A stretch of DNA of 64,000 nt from Stromatinia cepivora (GCA_014898415.1 RCTD01000028.1:806001-870000), one strand, 5' to 3'; positions 11,781 through 23,381 are shown, counted from the first letter of the stretch. Notes: generated by a model not told the origin, from the sequence alone. Program-made: numbers and translations.

Positions 11781-12549
11781 TCAGTGATGAGCTCCGGTGT
11801 CTCCTCTGTATCCTACCAGCTTCATTCTACCGATCATCTCACCAATTGTGAAGAATCCCAAAACCTCAGCGAATATAACACCTCCCGAGACCATCTGGGC
11901 TCTGCTGATATTTCGGATTTGTTCGAGCAATCCAGTAGGTGTTGCGGTGCTAGAGTTTGCTGCTGAACTGAAAGCAGACCTTGGGTTTCCGGATTGAATA
12001 CCTTTTACGAATCTTTGGAAGTATGATTGGAATGTTGAGGCTGGTCTGCAAGCCATAAGTCAGCTCACGGTTTCGTAAAAGCACACTTCGTTGTCCAACT
12101 TACGGAGGTGACATCTTTTGACCTTGGATAACTAATTTGGTGAGCTCTAATCCAACACGAGCGTAATAGACGGTTGGTGGGATTTGTCCTATACGCACAA
12201 AGTTAGCCATTGAGTTCTAAAACCACCGGAAATAAATCTTTGCACGCAGGTGCAGATAAAACCCACGCTCAATGAAGGCAATCAATCTTCCAGTCCTTCC
12301 CCCAACTTTTCCCAAGGCATTTCCAAGGTTTTTGGCAGCACTCGAAATAGCAGGTCCTGCTGACGAAGTGACACGAGAAAGACCCTCGCTAGCTTTCGAC
12401 TGGAAATTTGATGCTTTCTCTGAAGCTTTTGAGGCAGTATCTTTTGCTGCTTCGGTGGCCTTAGTGGAGGTAGATTCAAATCTTCGTGCCGCCCGTCCAG
12501 GAGCCTTCATAGATTGCCGCAGCACGGTGCGGGAGATATGTAATGACAT
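11781..12549 (-). CDS. ATP20: Mitochondrial F1Fo ATP synthase subunit g
   Basis: Subunit g sits in the Fo membrane sector and promotes ATP synthase dimerisation and cristae shape. Three exons (12267-12549, 12104-12188, 11781-12045) join in frame through introns of 78 bp (GTGGGT..ATAG, branch CTAAC) and 58 bp (GTAAGT..GCAG) to 210 residues. The conserved core is IPPTVYYARVGLELTKLV followed by FQSYFQRF and then a C-terminal membrane segment VIFAEVLGFFTIGEMIGRM. That segment includes the GxxxG-like FFTIGEMIGR used in dimerisation. The N-terminal ~90 residues are an import-type extension (RTVLRQSMKAPGRAARRFES) plus a Lys/Ala/Ser helix, making it longer than the yeast protein. It lies just downstream of the L-arabinitol dehydrogenase gene, same strand. 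Confidence 0.92.
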
Positions 12550-12886
12550 TATGGAATCTATGCGCCGATCAACAAAAAGGAAAGGACTCTCGCGTTACTC
12601 GAGGTGTCGATTATCGAGAAGTTCGTGGTGGTGAAGTGTAATCGCGAGAGAAATGCTTGTCGACTTTTTTTGCCGACGCCGGGAAGCTTAGGAACGTTCC
12701 GTGGTGTGGAAATTGGCAGATTAGTAAGCACAAATGAATTCTACCTTAATATTTTCAAGCAGGAGTTTGTTTCGCCAATCAATCTTCACATTTCACCAAA
12801 TTTGGAGAAAGCTTTGTATTTGTACTCAGTTGGAATATCTACACTATACTATTGCTATAAATTTTTTATTAATTTTGATCACTGAC
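12550..12886. other. Intergenic region between ATP20 and LAD
   Basis: This 337-bp gap holds the ATP20 promoter and the LAD 3' UTR. No additional gene is seen. Confidence 0.6.
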
Positions 12887-14069
12887 TTATTCATCGTTCT
12901 TGATCTGAACTTTGATAGCTCCAGTCTTTGGATTTGCTGCTGTCTCGAAGGCTTTGATAGCATCTTCCAATGGGAAACGGTGGGTTACAAGCTTCTTCAT
13001 ATCGATGATACCACTCTCGACCAGTCGAATGGCTCTTGGCCATGTATTGCAGTATCGGTACTGAAATTGAAGGTCCACCTCGCGAGTGCTCAATCTCATA
13101 AATGGTAGAGTCATCTCATCTTTGCCTACACCGACCACGAATACTTTTCCACCAAACTTCACTGCCCAGCAAGCTGCAGCGACACTGCTTTCAACTCCGG
13201 TACACTCCATGGCAACTGCTGGTTCGATACCTCCAAAACATTTTACGATAGCTTTGCCTCCCTCCTCAGCAGATAATCTCTCGACTTTATGTGTAACGAC
13301 AGAAGGAACCAGCTCCTTGGCGAACGCAAGTCTTCCGTCATCGATATCAGTGATAACAATTGGACAAGCTCCGGCTGCTCGAGCACAGAGGAGGGTGATG
13401 AGACCGATAGGGCCAGCTCCGCAGATGAGGACAGGATCTCCCAACTTAACGTTGGCTCTTTCTAGACCAGCCAATGCAACGCTCAGAGGTTCCAGCATTG
13501 CTCCGTCTTCAAATGACATATTGCCAATTTTGTAACACCAAGTAGCTGGGTGGTTTACATATCTGCGCAGAAGACCTGGAACTGGTGGTGTTGACAAAAA
13601 CAAGACCTTCTCACATCCGTTGTATCTACCAGTAAGACATCTCTCGCATTCGCCACAGATAATATTTGGCTCGACGGCGACACGATCACCGACCTTCAGA
13701 CTATCAACCGATGGATGGACTGCTAGTACAACGCCAGCTGATTCATGACCAAGTATGTGTGTATCTTCGACAATCATTGGGCCTATGCACCCAGCGTGCC
13801 AAAAGTGTACATCCGACCTGCAATAACTGTTAGAATGATCTTTTGCCAAAAAAAAAAAAATGCATTGAAACTCACCCGCAGATACCAACGCTTCTAATTC
13901 CCACTGTAACTTCTCCTGGCTTTAACGAGTCTCCCTTTTCAATGCTTTCCAAAGATGGTTCTGCTTCCGCAACCCACAGTTCATGGGCTGGGTTGGTGTA
14001 CACACCAATATTGGACTTGGTAGGTTTCGCCATTGTGGTCTCGGTGAATTCTGTTGCTGAAGGGCTCAT
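12887..14069 (-). CDS. lad1: L-arabinitol 4-dehydrogenase (zinc medium-chain dehydrogenase)
   Basis: It oxidises L-arabinitol to L-xylulose with NAD+ in the fungal L-arabinose catabolic pathway, in the cytosol. Two exons (13876-14069, 12887-13817) joined by a 58-bp intron (GTGAGT..GCAG) give 374 residues. Catalytic zinc ligands are visible as C64 (VGICGSDVH), H89 and E90 (GHES). The structural zinc lobe has C119, C122, C125 and C133 ([15 protein letters not shown]). The Rossmann motif GAGPIG is followed by an acidic ITDID end of strand 2, which favours NAD over NADP. The length matches characterised fungal LADs (about 360-380). Sorbitol or xylitol dehydrogenase is the close alternative. The [20 protein letters not shown] stretch and the overall sequence fit LAD best. 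Divergent from the 2-hydroxyacid dehydrogenase gene. Confidence 0.88.
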
Positions 14070-14899
14070 AGTCTCTGCTTTTTGTCTTTGGTAGATACTT
14101 TTCTTGAAGGATAGAAGAAGTTGAAGTATTTAGGATTCACCTGTGGTAGATATTATATTTGTCAACTGACCCACGAGTTTCGATAGCGTGAAGTAGAATT
14201 ATCCGCGTACTCCCACCCTTTCCAATGAAATGAGGTGGCTCTGACAGAAGTTCCCCACGAATTATACGTGTTCAACCCATCAGGCCAATTCCCAATGCAT
14301 AGAAAAGAGCTACAGGTACTGATATACTATCAAATCCCCGCCAAATGTAGTGGTGGGGCAAGCAAAGATCGGCGGAAGAGCGCCCGACCAAGAGAAATGT
14401 GATCCATGACGGAAAAGCGAACCAGGAAAAAGCATTGGATATTTCATGCGCTCCAATCATCATGTTTGAACGACTGAAGGTATTCTCCGTTTGTACCAGG
14501 TTGAATGTTGAATTGATCAAAGGAACGAAGATAACTTTTGTGTACGGTATACCCGACAGTACAACATAGGATTACCCTTATTCTACGAAGCGTGGGGTTT
14601 GAGCGAGATGCCCCCTTCATTTCGTAAGGATGTTTCGGATACCTGAGGTCATTTCTTCACTTCCCTGGGGATTTCGAAGCTTATTGATTAATCCAATCGT
14701 TTATTGGTGACCTTACAGATATTTCCCTCGAATAGATTTCTTGAAGAGCTCGAATCGATAGCAACACACTAGGTGGTCCTCTCCCCCTACTCGTACCCTT
14801 TGGGAATAGTATGAGACTTTATATTTTGATCACCCCACTTTCTACCCCGCACTCATTCGTCCTACAACAATTCAAAACTACTAGAACTACTCTACCATC
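14070..14899. promoter_or_regulatory. Divergent intergenic region between LAD and 2-HADH genes
   Basis: An 830-bp divergent region containing both promoters. Plus-strand sequence before 14900 is pyrimidine-rich (CTACTCTACCATC) as in many fungal 5' leaders. A 'CCCCAC' run near 14835 is visible, but I cannot assign a binding factor. Confidence 0.5.
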
Positions 14900-15979
14900 A
14901 TGCCTCCCGTTCCTCGATCGCCCATCAAATTGGCTGTTCTTGATGATTATCAAGGAATTGCCTTGAAGCATTTTGAAACGCTCAAACCTACCTTTGAAAT
15001 CACAACCTTCCCAGATACTCTCTTACCATACAACGACCCTTCAACGCCTGAAGATGTCAAGAGCCAGCTTGTGGAGAGGCTCAGGCCTTTTACAATCATC
15101 TCATCTATGAGAGAACGGACTCCATTCCCTGCATCCCTCCTAGAAGAGCTTCCAAATCTAAAACTTCTCCTCAATGCAGGAAATAGGAACAAGGGCATTG
15201 ATATGGAAGCTGCCAAGAAACATGGAATTAGTGTCACTGGTACTTCGGGAAAATCAAAGAGAGGACCAGATAGCACCACCCAACATGCTGTTGCATTGAT
15301 TTTGGGAATTGCAAGGAATATCTCATGGGATGATAAAGTAGTCAAGGAAGGTGGCTGGCAAACAACACTAGCAACGGGATTGACGGGAAAGACTTTTGGA
15401 ACTTTGGGCTTAGGAAATTTGGGTACAAATGTAGCCAAAATCATGTATTCAGCGTTTGGTATGAAAATCATAGCATGGAGCTCAAGTTTGACTCAAGAAA
15501 CCGCAGACCAGAAGGCTAGGGACTGTGGTTTTGCTACAGAGGATGAGGACGGCGAGAAAGTATTCAAGGTTGTGAGTAAGGAAGAGTTCTTCTCAACGGC
15601 CGATGTAGTCAGCGTGCACCTGGTCTTAGGTGATCGTTCGAAAGGCATAGTAGGCGAAAAGGACCTGGATTTAATGAAGACGAGCGCTTTGTTTGTCAAT
15701 ACGTCGCGCGGACCTCTTGTTCAACAGGATGCGTTGTTGGATGCTTTGCAAGAGGGAAAGATTCGTGGGGCTGCACTAGATGTCTTTGATTTGGAGCCTT
15801 TGCCAGCGGATAGTCAGTGGAGAAGCACAAAATGGGGAGAGGAGGGGAGAAGTCAAGTATTGTTGAGTCCGCATATGGGCTATGTTGAAGAAGGTAAAAT
15901 GGATGATTGGTATCAGCAACAGGCTGAGAATGTTCAGAGATGGCATGAGGCAAAAGAATTGATGGATGTATTGGCTTAG
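14900..15979 (+). CDS. D-isomer-specific 2-hydroxyacid dehydrogenase family protein
   Basis: An NAD(P)-dependent oxidoreductase that interconverts a 2-oxo acid and a D-2-hydroxy acid; the exact substrate is not evident. It is a single exon of 359 residues. The nucleotide-binding motif is G170-L-G172-N-L-G175. The catalytic residues of the family are present: R270 (NTSRGPLV), E299 (DVFDLEPLP) and H325 (LSPHMGYVEEG). The sequence resembles the fungal glycerate/phosphoglycerate dehydrogenase-like branch, but it lacks the C-terminal ACT domain of a serine-pathway enzyme. The start ATG follows a pyrimidine-rich leader. It looks intact. No targeting signal is evident, so it is probably cytosolic. 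Confidence 0.9.
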   Translation: MPPVPRSPIKLAVLDDYQGIALKHFETLKPTFEITTFPDTLLPYNDPSTPEDVKSQLVERLRPFTIISSMRERTPFPASLLEELPNLKLLLNAGNRNKGIDMEAAKKHGISVTGTSGKSKRGPDSTTQHAVALILGIARNISWDDKVVKEGGWQTTLATGLTGKTFGTLGLGNLGTNVAKIMYSAFGMKIIAWSSSLTQETADQKARDCGFATEDEDGEKVFKVVSKEEFFSTADVVSVHLVLGDRSKGIVGEKDLDLMKTSALFVNTSRGPLVQQDALLDALQEGKIRGAALDVFDLEPLPADSQWRSTKWGEEGRSQVLLSPHMGYVEEGKMDDWYQQQAENVQRWHEAKELMDVLA

Positions 15980-16669
15980 GGCTGGGTCTTCGTACTTTTG
16001 ATGAAGTGAACTGAATTAGTAAAATGCACGCATTCCTCTTAAGAAAGTATATATTTTTTTTAATATATTTGGCTCAAGTGAATCAATAATGTTTTAAAAA
16101 ATGTGACACTCACATCTCTTCTCCCTTTACATGCTCCTCCCATTCATTGGGACTTTCTCGCCCTCCTCTGCCACAACTGGCACGGTGGAAGAACGATGAA
16201 AGATTGGTAATGGATGACGAGAATACCAGGTTCAAAAATGCGAGGTTCAAAAGTACAAATTTTCTTTGTACTTTTGATTTTAATGGTGTATTTAAACGTG
16301 TAAGGAATAGTATACACTTTTGAAGTCGATCCAGATAAAATAGTATCAAAGGTATATACTTCCGAAAGTGTAATGCTAGGAAAAAAGTGTATGCTTTTGC
16401 TTCTATGGCGTATACTTCATGCGAACGCCAGTCAAATAGGCCCTGAGCTAATAAGTAGTCTTATCCTATAACGAACAATCTTCTGGGAATCGCTATTGCG
16501 ATATGGTGGTGAATTTATGGATGTGAATTGAATCGAAAATCTCCACGCAAGTGTGTGCCAGCAATGTGTTATTTTGCTATATTCGTTTATATTTCCACCT
16601 AGGTACTTACCCACACAATTACCTCTTCTTCATCTGAAGACATAAGAAATCAAATATCTATAACCGCCA
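15980..16669. other. Intergenic region with a short perfect hairpin
   Basis: AT-rich, no gene supported. It includes the inverted repeat at 16248-16276 and several scattered GTATAC(T)TTT motifs between 16309 and 16415. Confidence 0.5.
16248..16276. repeat. Perfect 12-bp inverted repeat with 5-nt spacer
   Basis: CAAAAGTACAAA is followed after five bases by its exact reverse complement TTTGTACTTTTG. It could form a hairpin in transcripts from either strand. It lies about 270 bp past the 2-hydroxyacid dehydrogenase stop, so a role near the mRNA 3' end is possible but not shown. Confidence 0.6.
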
Positions 16670-16673
16670 TCAC

Positions 16674-17480
16674 TTGAAGCGCAATCATGTTGGAGGAGCA
16701 GGAGCAAAGTCCAATGATCCCATGCGCATTTATCTCCCAAAACCATTCCTTCGGGTGTTTCCCCTGAAAGAACTAGCCGGCATATGCAATCAAAATGACT
16801 TCGAAATAAAATATACTCTAGAAACTATTATTGAAAGAGATGGTTGGACTATACTCAAACATCGTGCACATCTTGAGCTCCACTGTGCTAGCAAATTAGA
16901 TTGAGGAATCTATGCAACTTTTCATAGTGGGAAGCACGGCTATAAAATGGATGTATTGCAATAAGAGAAGAGGTATTTCGTTATTAAGGCATGTTTCTTC
17001 TAGAATTTCGTCTACTTTTCTGTCAAGTCCTGATTGTATTTGTAGAGATATGCAGTGCCCCGGGTATTGAAAGGTGACAACAAGTCTTCAAGTGTGATAA
17101 CAAGGCTTCATTCATTAAGACGGATGAGGATCAAAGTGCTTTTAAGCAAGAGGAGCTAGATAATTTCGAGATTGAGCGTGAAATGAATGATACCGAAGGT
17201 GATTTTAAGCAAGAGGAACGAAGCAATCTCAAGGTCAAGCGCAAAATTGAGGAGAATAGAAATGAGGCCGAGACTCGAGAGCTGTAGAAGGGAAGGCCTG
17301 TGAACCGTGGGTGTGAAATTATGGGTGAATCGAAATTATTCAAAAAATTTGTAGCAACATTTTTGTCCATCCATCAGTATTTGCATTCAATAGTAGCCGG
17401 TAATCATAATCCTCCCTGGCACATATTTAGTCCAGATAATTCATTTATATCTACTGTCTTGTGCTCTAGTGGTTAGTATC
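16674..17480 (+). pseudogene. Decayed coding-like sequence of unknown origin
   Basis: A frame at 16674-16904 (MKRNHVGG..., containing MRIYLPKPFLRVFPLKEL) is followed by another coding-like stretch about 17100-17480. The second stretch reads TDEDQSAFKQEELDNFEIER, then a second FKQEERSNLKVKRKIEE, then ETREL, and is interrupted by TAG at 17285-17287 before KGRPVNRGC continues in the same frame. FKQEE occurs twice about 24 residues apart, suggesting an internal acidic/basic repeat. I cannot connect the parts by clear introns or name a family. I treat it as a gene remnant bordering the transposon-rich block. It could also be an unrecognised repeat. Confidence 0.3.
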
Positions 17481-17867
17481 GCAAATCGCTCTTACGTCAC
17501 TCTGTGCAGAAGCAGGAGCCGTAGCACTTCAAATACTTACTTAAAACCACGTCTAATAGTCCGTTGTTCATCTCCCAACTCACAGCAACTTCCAACAAAT
17601 ATTTCCCCAAAATCTTGCGTTGGTAACTCTCTGGCTTGATAAATTACCACGTAAGGTCGCGTGCAATCTTTACTTTTGCTAATTAACTATTCAGGAAGTA
17701 GCAAGGTCTTGTGAACGATAATGGGCCTCCAAGAAGATGCCCCAGCGCCGCAAGAGTCGCTCACTGTACTGAAAAATCCAGAGTTAGAACCAAAGGACGG
17801 CATCGACCTGAAGGCTGTTTTGCATACACTTAGACGGAAAACCTTTGACGAAGGCCTTCGACAGCAA

Positions 17868-17870
17868 TGA
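17868..17870 (+). other. In-frame TGA interrupting the 17.7-19.2 kb gene
   Basis: The codon lies between LRQQ and NTYMAQG in one continuous frame. A single G-to-A change from TGG, or C-to-T from CGA, would create it. Confidence 0.6.
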
Positions 17871-18734
17871 AACACCTACATGGCACAAGGACGCATTTTT
17901 GTCTCACTAGAAATTAGAGGTGCTTACACCGTTAATGCCATGGGCATCTTGCGTGGAGATCTTTCATCATTTCACCCAAAAGCGAGCCATACATTGAAAC
18001 GAACTTTAGCTAAGCAAGCATTACAGCGATGGGAAGTAAGTTACACTAAAATAATGATACATAAAAGTCCCAAGCTAACAAAATCCTTGCAGCAAAGCCT
18101 GGCTCCGGCTTGGATTCCAGGAGCAAAGGAAGAACGAGCGTTCGTGAAGAGTTACGAGGATATGGTTAGAAGTCTCCAGCACGCACCTGCAGAAGAGGTC
18201 GACAACTACTTTGCTTATATAAAGCATCGTCTACGCTTGGCAACCTCAAATGATGGTGGAAAAACCCTTGGTCCTGTAAGTCTGAGGTGCGCCACGCAAG
18301 ATATAGTAGCACTGATTAAAATTACCTCTAGCTTTTATCTGAAGTTTTCTCTGGCCGAGAAAGCAATCCGAAGATGGAAAATATTGCTGTAAGTTCCAGG
18401 AGTTCCACCAGACTTGTAGTTATTCAAATCGATGTAGACTGACATCAAGAAACTTAAGTTACGAGATGCACAGGTTCTCGATCCTGAAAGATATGGCAAG
18501 CTCGATACCAACTTTAGCATCGATGCGGACAATTTCCAAAATGAGGCGTGGAAAAATCAAGTGCCAAGAGCCGCCGTCTTGAATGCAAAGAACATAAAAC
18601 CCCCGGGTGCTGTATTCTTAGATGGTGATAATAATTCTGAAACTTCTGGTAGCAATCATGTGCTTAGGGTCACAGAATTGGCAGGACAACTTCCGAGCAA
18701 AAGAAAGAGACCTTCAGAGGGCGAAGAAGATGCG

Positions 18735-18737
18735 TAG
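18735..18737 (+). other. In-frame TAG interrupting the 17.7-19.2 kb gene
   Basis: The stop follows EGEEDA and precedes TLNSEKHD in frame. A C-to-T change in CAG (a CpA site, the preferred RIP context) would create it. Confidence 0.6.
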
Positions 18738-19166
18738 ACTCTCAATTCTGAAAAACATGATAAGCTAGCCGGAAGCTCTACTAGCTACGCGGATCCAATT
18801 CAAGATAAGATGTTCGAGCCTGTCGAAACAGCAGCGAAGGAAAACGAAGTAGCAGAAGGCGCCCAGTCGACAACAGGCAATATGAGACCTTTCCAATTTC
18901 TGAGTGGAACGAATATGTTTGGAAAGAAGAGGAACCATAGTTGGATGCCTAAAGGATATGGCAGTGCAGACACACCTGGAAAAGCCAATTCACAAATTTC
19001 TGACACTTCTGGTACTAGTCCTACCACTGCGATCCCAGATTTTACAACACCACTTACCTTACTCGGCGGGCCGAACAAGAGAAGAAAACCCTCAGACGGC
19101 GTAAGAGATGAGGCAAAAAAACGAATTCCCCAAAAACGTCAAGGACAACAATGCTGGCACTCTTGA

Positions 19167-20472
19167 TACAAGCGGACCGGATTGGGTGCTAAAATGGTGA
19201 TCTATTGGGAGGTTGCTACGATTGGAGAAAATTGCGGCCATTTGCAAGATCTCGTAGCCATTTGTTTCTCTCTATATTTCTTTGCGTTGCAATACATTGT
19301 GGATATTTCGGGATACATATAATGCGAGATGGGAATCTTGAGAACGTTGGTAATACTATCCTAGTATTCAAATAAGAACTACCGTATTTCGCTAAAGACT
19401 ACGCAGCCTCTTCGAAACTTTGTCTCTGTGAAATCTACTCATTAATATTGATATCAAGCTGAAGCCCAAAATTGTAAGAAGAGTGATAATTAAATATGGG
19501 ACTTAGTAGACGCATTCCAGATATACAAATATTGCCATTAAATCTTCAGTAAGCTCATTCTCACTTCCGAACTTTAATGCCCTTTTTTTAACGCATGAAT
19601 CCAGCATTTATAATCATTTTTGTGAGGAAAGTAAGAGGCAGTCAAGAAGTAGTCATGAAATAACTCTAACCTTTGTCCCTTTCCAACCTTTTCATAAACC
19701 GTTTAGTGAAGCTCTCATCCCTCTACTGTGCAGGCTTTCAATACCTACTCAAAGATGATATTGTTCGAGAGTTCACAGGAATACCTCTATCTTTCACAAT
19801 CCGAGATTCGGACTAAGCCCTCAACTTCTCATACAAGAAAAGCTTTGTACAATTATGGCCAGCAAAATCTATTTTCTCAGATGTGCAACAAAACTTTTGA
19901 GTTAAAGAATGATTGGTTAGTAGCACGTGGAATTTGAGTGAATTTATTTGATGTTCTCTCCAATGTAAGCTTCAATCTCTTACTCCACCTTCAACATTAG
20001 GTGTGTGGTGAATTTCTGAGTCTGAGATGAGGGGGAGAGGTTTTCCGTGTTCAGATTCGCCATGCAAATGCTAGAGAAGGAAGAATACATTTGATAATAT
20101 ATCAGAGGGGTGTGCAGGTATATGTAGTCTCATACGAACACTTTTCACTTGCCATACTATCCTACTCCATTTAGCAGCTCAGCTTAGCTACACTAGCTCT
20201 GTTAAAGTTTTATTGCTTTGATTCTATATGATATAATTCCCTCTACGAACTATTATCTTATATAACTCTTAGCTTTATTGAATTTTATTACCAGAAAAGC
20301 TCTAATGAACAAGAAAATCAAATACTCTATTATCATTATAACATAAAATAAAGAAGATAGAAATAGGAAATTTGTCTTCCTTTAGTCTGATATTCGCTTA
20401 CAAAAATGCAGGAGCGTAGCGACTCTTGCAGTTGCCCCAATAATTTCCTTGGTAGATTACTAAAAAAGGGTA
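19167..20472. other. Gene-free DNA bordering the nested transposon block
   Basis: Composition shifts toward AT from left to right. No gene supported. The last 70 bases (20400-20472) read in reverse as TKEIIGATARVATLLHF, possibly a piece of a gene split by the mariner-like element (see 40487). Confidence 0.45.
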
Positions 20473-20474
20473 TA

Positions 20475-20525
20475 CAGTACTAATCAACTTATATTACCCT
20501 ATAACCTAATTTCAGTTTTTTTATA
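20475..20525. repeat. Left terminal inverted repeat of the mariner-like element
   Basis: Begins CAGTACTAATCAACTTATAT and pairs with the reverse complement of the sequence ending at 40484. Matches are interrupted by transitions and small gaps. Confidence 0.7.
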
Positions 20526-20681
20526 TATTCAATATCTATTTTTCAATTTAATTATAAAATCAACCATTAATTATTATAATCCAAAATTTGAATATATTGA
20601 AGTTCTATATCTATACTACTCTTCAAAAAAAATTCAAATCCTTATCGCCTTATAATTAATCAATATTTTGTATACCAGTTC

Positions 20682-20991
20682 TGTCACAGAAAGCCCTGTG
20701 ATCCCCTGTATCTTATAAAGGATCAAAGCGTATGCTTTTCAATCGGAATGAAGGATTTATTAGTCCTTATCAATCTATCAATTTGATAAAGTGATCCTGA
20801 TATATTAATAAACAAAGATCTAATTTAATTAAGGTATATATTGATTAAATAATTATTCATTTGTTCTATATATATAACTTTTGATTTATATAATCAAGAG
20901 TAAATCATTCAATTTTTTTATTCTATCAATTATATATATTATCTATTTCCCGATCTTTGAAAATACTTTGTAATTATATTATCCCATAATA
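20682..20991 (+). repeat. 5' LTR of Copia-1 (310 bp)
   Basis: Same length as and collinear with 38997-39306; differences are mainly C/T and G/A. Flanked on the left by the TSD AGTTC (20677-20681). Confidence 0.92.
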
Positions 20992-21706
20992 ATTATAAGC
21001 CCGATAATTTTTAAATCTATATAACTTTCTATTTAATAATTACTAAATATTCAAAAAATCATTTTTAAAATATTATTCTTATTTTATTTATAATTTAATA
21101 TTTATATCAATTCAATTATCTTTATTTAATATAGTAAAAAATCAAAACGATTTTCTTTTTATAATCTATATTCAATAATTGAAATAATATTTATACTTGA
21201 AAAATAAATATCAAGTTTAAGGAATCTGGGATTCAATTAATTCAGAAAACGATTTGCTTGTTTTTATATCAATGATATTCATTTTAAATTTCGATTTGAT
21301 AAATGAGTTTATTTATAATCAAATCAATTGGTTTTTAATTAAATTATTTGTTTTATTTTTCATTATCAATCTTTAAGTTAAATATAATCAAAAAAAACAA
21401 ATTCAATACTAAAAGGAATTCTCGGAATATCTTGTAGCGATTCAATTCAGAGAAGATACTAATGAAGATACGAAAATGAAAGATTTTGATAATAATATAT
21501 TGAGATTCATTTTTAATAGATTTATTACTTTATTCTTAATTATCTTCCAAGAAATCTTCTTCGAGTTTATTTCTCTTCAATTGAAATATCAATATCGATA
21601 ACAAGAATATATATAGAATTATAAAGCTTTCCGGGATATTTACGAATAGATCGAATCATCAATTGATCAAATACATTTTATGGAACTATCCATTCTTAAT
21701 CAGGGT

Positions 21707-21856
21707 TGTCACGAGATACACGTGATCGCGTCCGATCGGGCTAGTACGGTATTAAGCTTTAAGCCGATCATATATATAGCTTTGTAGCATACTTTCTTTA
21801 ACTCTGTAGCTTTTAATTCTAAGATTGATCTCTAAACGTTTATTAGGTTCATTATA
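21707..21856 (+). repeat. 5' LTR of A1 (150 bp)
   Basis: Begins TGTCACGAGATACACGTGAT and retains several CpG sites that the 3' copy has lost. Confidence 0.9.
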
Positions 21857-23231
21857 TTATTAAAAGTTCTTTCAGATAAGAAATAAAATAATATCTGTAT
21901 ATATTTATGTATACTTTGTTTACTTTTATCTAAATATATATTTCTATTTTTTCGCTTATATATGGATCTTCTTAATATTATTCGAAAATATTATCTTTTT
22001 TTTTATTTTTAATTTTTAAGTTATAGATTACGATTCGATAAATTTTGTAATTGTAGAACTTTGTAGCAAAATGATTCATTAGTAGAATGAAATCTCGTTT
22101 TTATATTCTTTGATTTTCGAATACATTTTTGCTATTTATATTTCTTCTTATTCGAAATCCTTTCTTTTTGATTCTAAAAAGTTTAATAATAGTTCTCAAA
22201 AATTTGATATCTAGTTTCTTTTGATTCGAATGAAATTATAAATAGATGGTGTTGCGATTGACGATTTTATAATTCAATTTTATTATATTTATTTTAATCT
22301 CGAATTTTATATATAAGTTATAATACTATTTTAGTTTTTTTTTCTTAATCAAAATGTTTCTTTAGATTATATAATGATTTTAAATCAATTTATATATATT
22401 TATAATAATCCGAATAAAATTCAAAAAGTTGAAAACAAATTATTTATTTTCAAATAAAGAATTGATTCTTTATATATTTATATTGCAAAATTCGAAAGGA
22501 TTTTTTACAAAACTAAAAATCAGAATTAATTTAATTCGAATAAGATTTTAATCTTTTATAATAGATTTAATATTACTTTTAGAAATCGTTTTTCTCAATA
22601 ATTTTCTTTTCTTTATTTTTATCCCGATTTTGTTTAAATTATATAATAATTAGTTATTTGTATAACGAATAGATTTCCTATATTATTTTATTTTAGTAAA
22701 TTTAGAATTTTATATATATTGCAGAATCCATTTTACTCTCGAAATTATAATCCAATAGATGTTAGTAATTTTAATGTTATTAATACCTTTGGTCTTTTTG
22801 ATATCCAATTGGATAAACCTAATTGTACCTTGATTCTATTCTGTATATAAATATTTGAGTTTTCTTTTTTTGAAAGAACTTTTTTGTATAAACAAAATAA
22901 ATATATATAATATAGAAATATCTTTTATTGGATACAAATCTATCTATTAGATCTATATCAAAAAATTCAAGATCGATAAGAGTTTGTTTTGGTTATTATA
23001 TTAACTATTAAACCCGAAAACAATGATGATAAGGATTTAGGAAAAATAATCAATAATCGATATTTTGAAAATCATTTGAAGGAAATATATAATACAATAG
23101 ATATATATTCGTTGATTATAATACAATTTATATATCAAGCATTTTTATCAAAAGAAGATTAATGATTATTTTGTACTTAAATCATTTATTTAAAATGAAT
23201 TCGAAGCGAATTCTTCAGAAAGGGGGGATAG

Positions 23232-23381
23232 TATTACAAAATATATATGATCGCATTCGATCAGATTAATATAATACTAAGCTTTAAGCTAATCATATAT
23301 ATAATTTTATAGTATACTCTCTTTAACTCTATAGCTTTTAATTCTAAGGTTGATCTCTAAACGTTTGTTGGGTTCGTCATA
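23232..23381 (+). repeat. 3' LTR of A1 (150 bp)
   Basis: Begins TATTACAAAATATATATGAT, the transition-mutated counterpart of the 5' LTR start. Confidence 0.9.

Larger units (their letters stand above)
17721..19166 (+). pseudogene. Broken five-block gene of unknown function with two in-frame stops
   Basis: Reading from ATG 17721 gives MGLQEDAPAPQES... to TGA at 17868-17870. The same frame then continues as NTYMAQGRIFVSLEIRGAYT. Blocks are 17721-18035, 18093-18275, 18332-18388 and 18438-19166, joined in phase 0 by three canonical introns (57, 56 and 49 bp, all starting GTAAGT). A second in-frame stop, TAG at 18735-18737, interrupts KRKRPSEGEEDA, after which coding-like sequence (TLNSEKHDKLAG) continues to a final TGA at 19164. 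Both stops can be explained by single transitions (TGG or CGA to TGA; CAG to TAG). Basic clusters (KRKRP, NKRRKP, KKRIPQKRQ) suggest a nuclear protein. Splice sites and frame are intact, so decay seems recent. The alternatives are a truncated gene, stop readthrough or assembly error. Confidence 0.6.
21707..23381 (+). mobile_element. A1: gag-only non-autonomous LTR element (1675 bp)
   Basis: Two 150-bp LTRs flank about 1.37 kb and the TSD is AGGGT on both sides (21702-21706; 23382-23386). A polypurine tract AGAAAGGGGGGATAG abuts the 3' LTR, fixing plus orientation. The interior encodes only a decayed Ty3-type gag fragment near 22427-22540 (KLFIFK, LYIYIAKFERIFYK-like reading). There is no trace of protease, RT or integrase, and the length leaves no room for them. 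This matches the published TR-GAG class of non-autonomous elements. It is inserted in Copia-1. Confidence 0.85.

Noticed and set aside
14950..15471. Long minus-strand frame opposite the 2-hydroxyacid dehydrogenase
   Set aside because: Shadow of the plus-strand coding sequence; the sense frame has all family catalytic residues.
16110..16349. Minus-strand frame of 79 codons
   Set aside because: Low-complexity AT-rich reading with no homology or splice partner.
17458..17540. tRNA-like A-box (CTCTAGTGGTTAGTATCGC)
   Set aside because: The A-box resembles tRNA-Asp/His, but I find no convincing B-box (GGTTCGANTCC), no matching acceptor stem and no clear anticodon arm. At best a degenerate tRNA-derived fragment.
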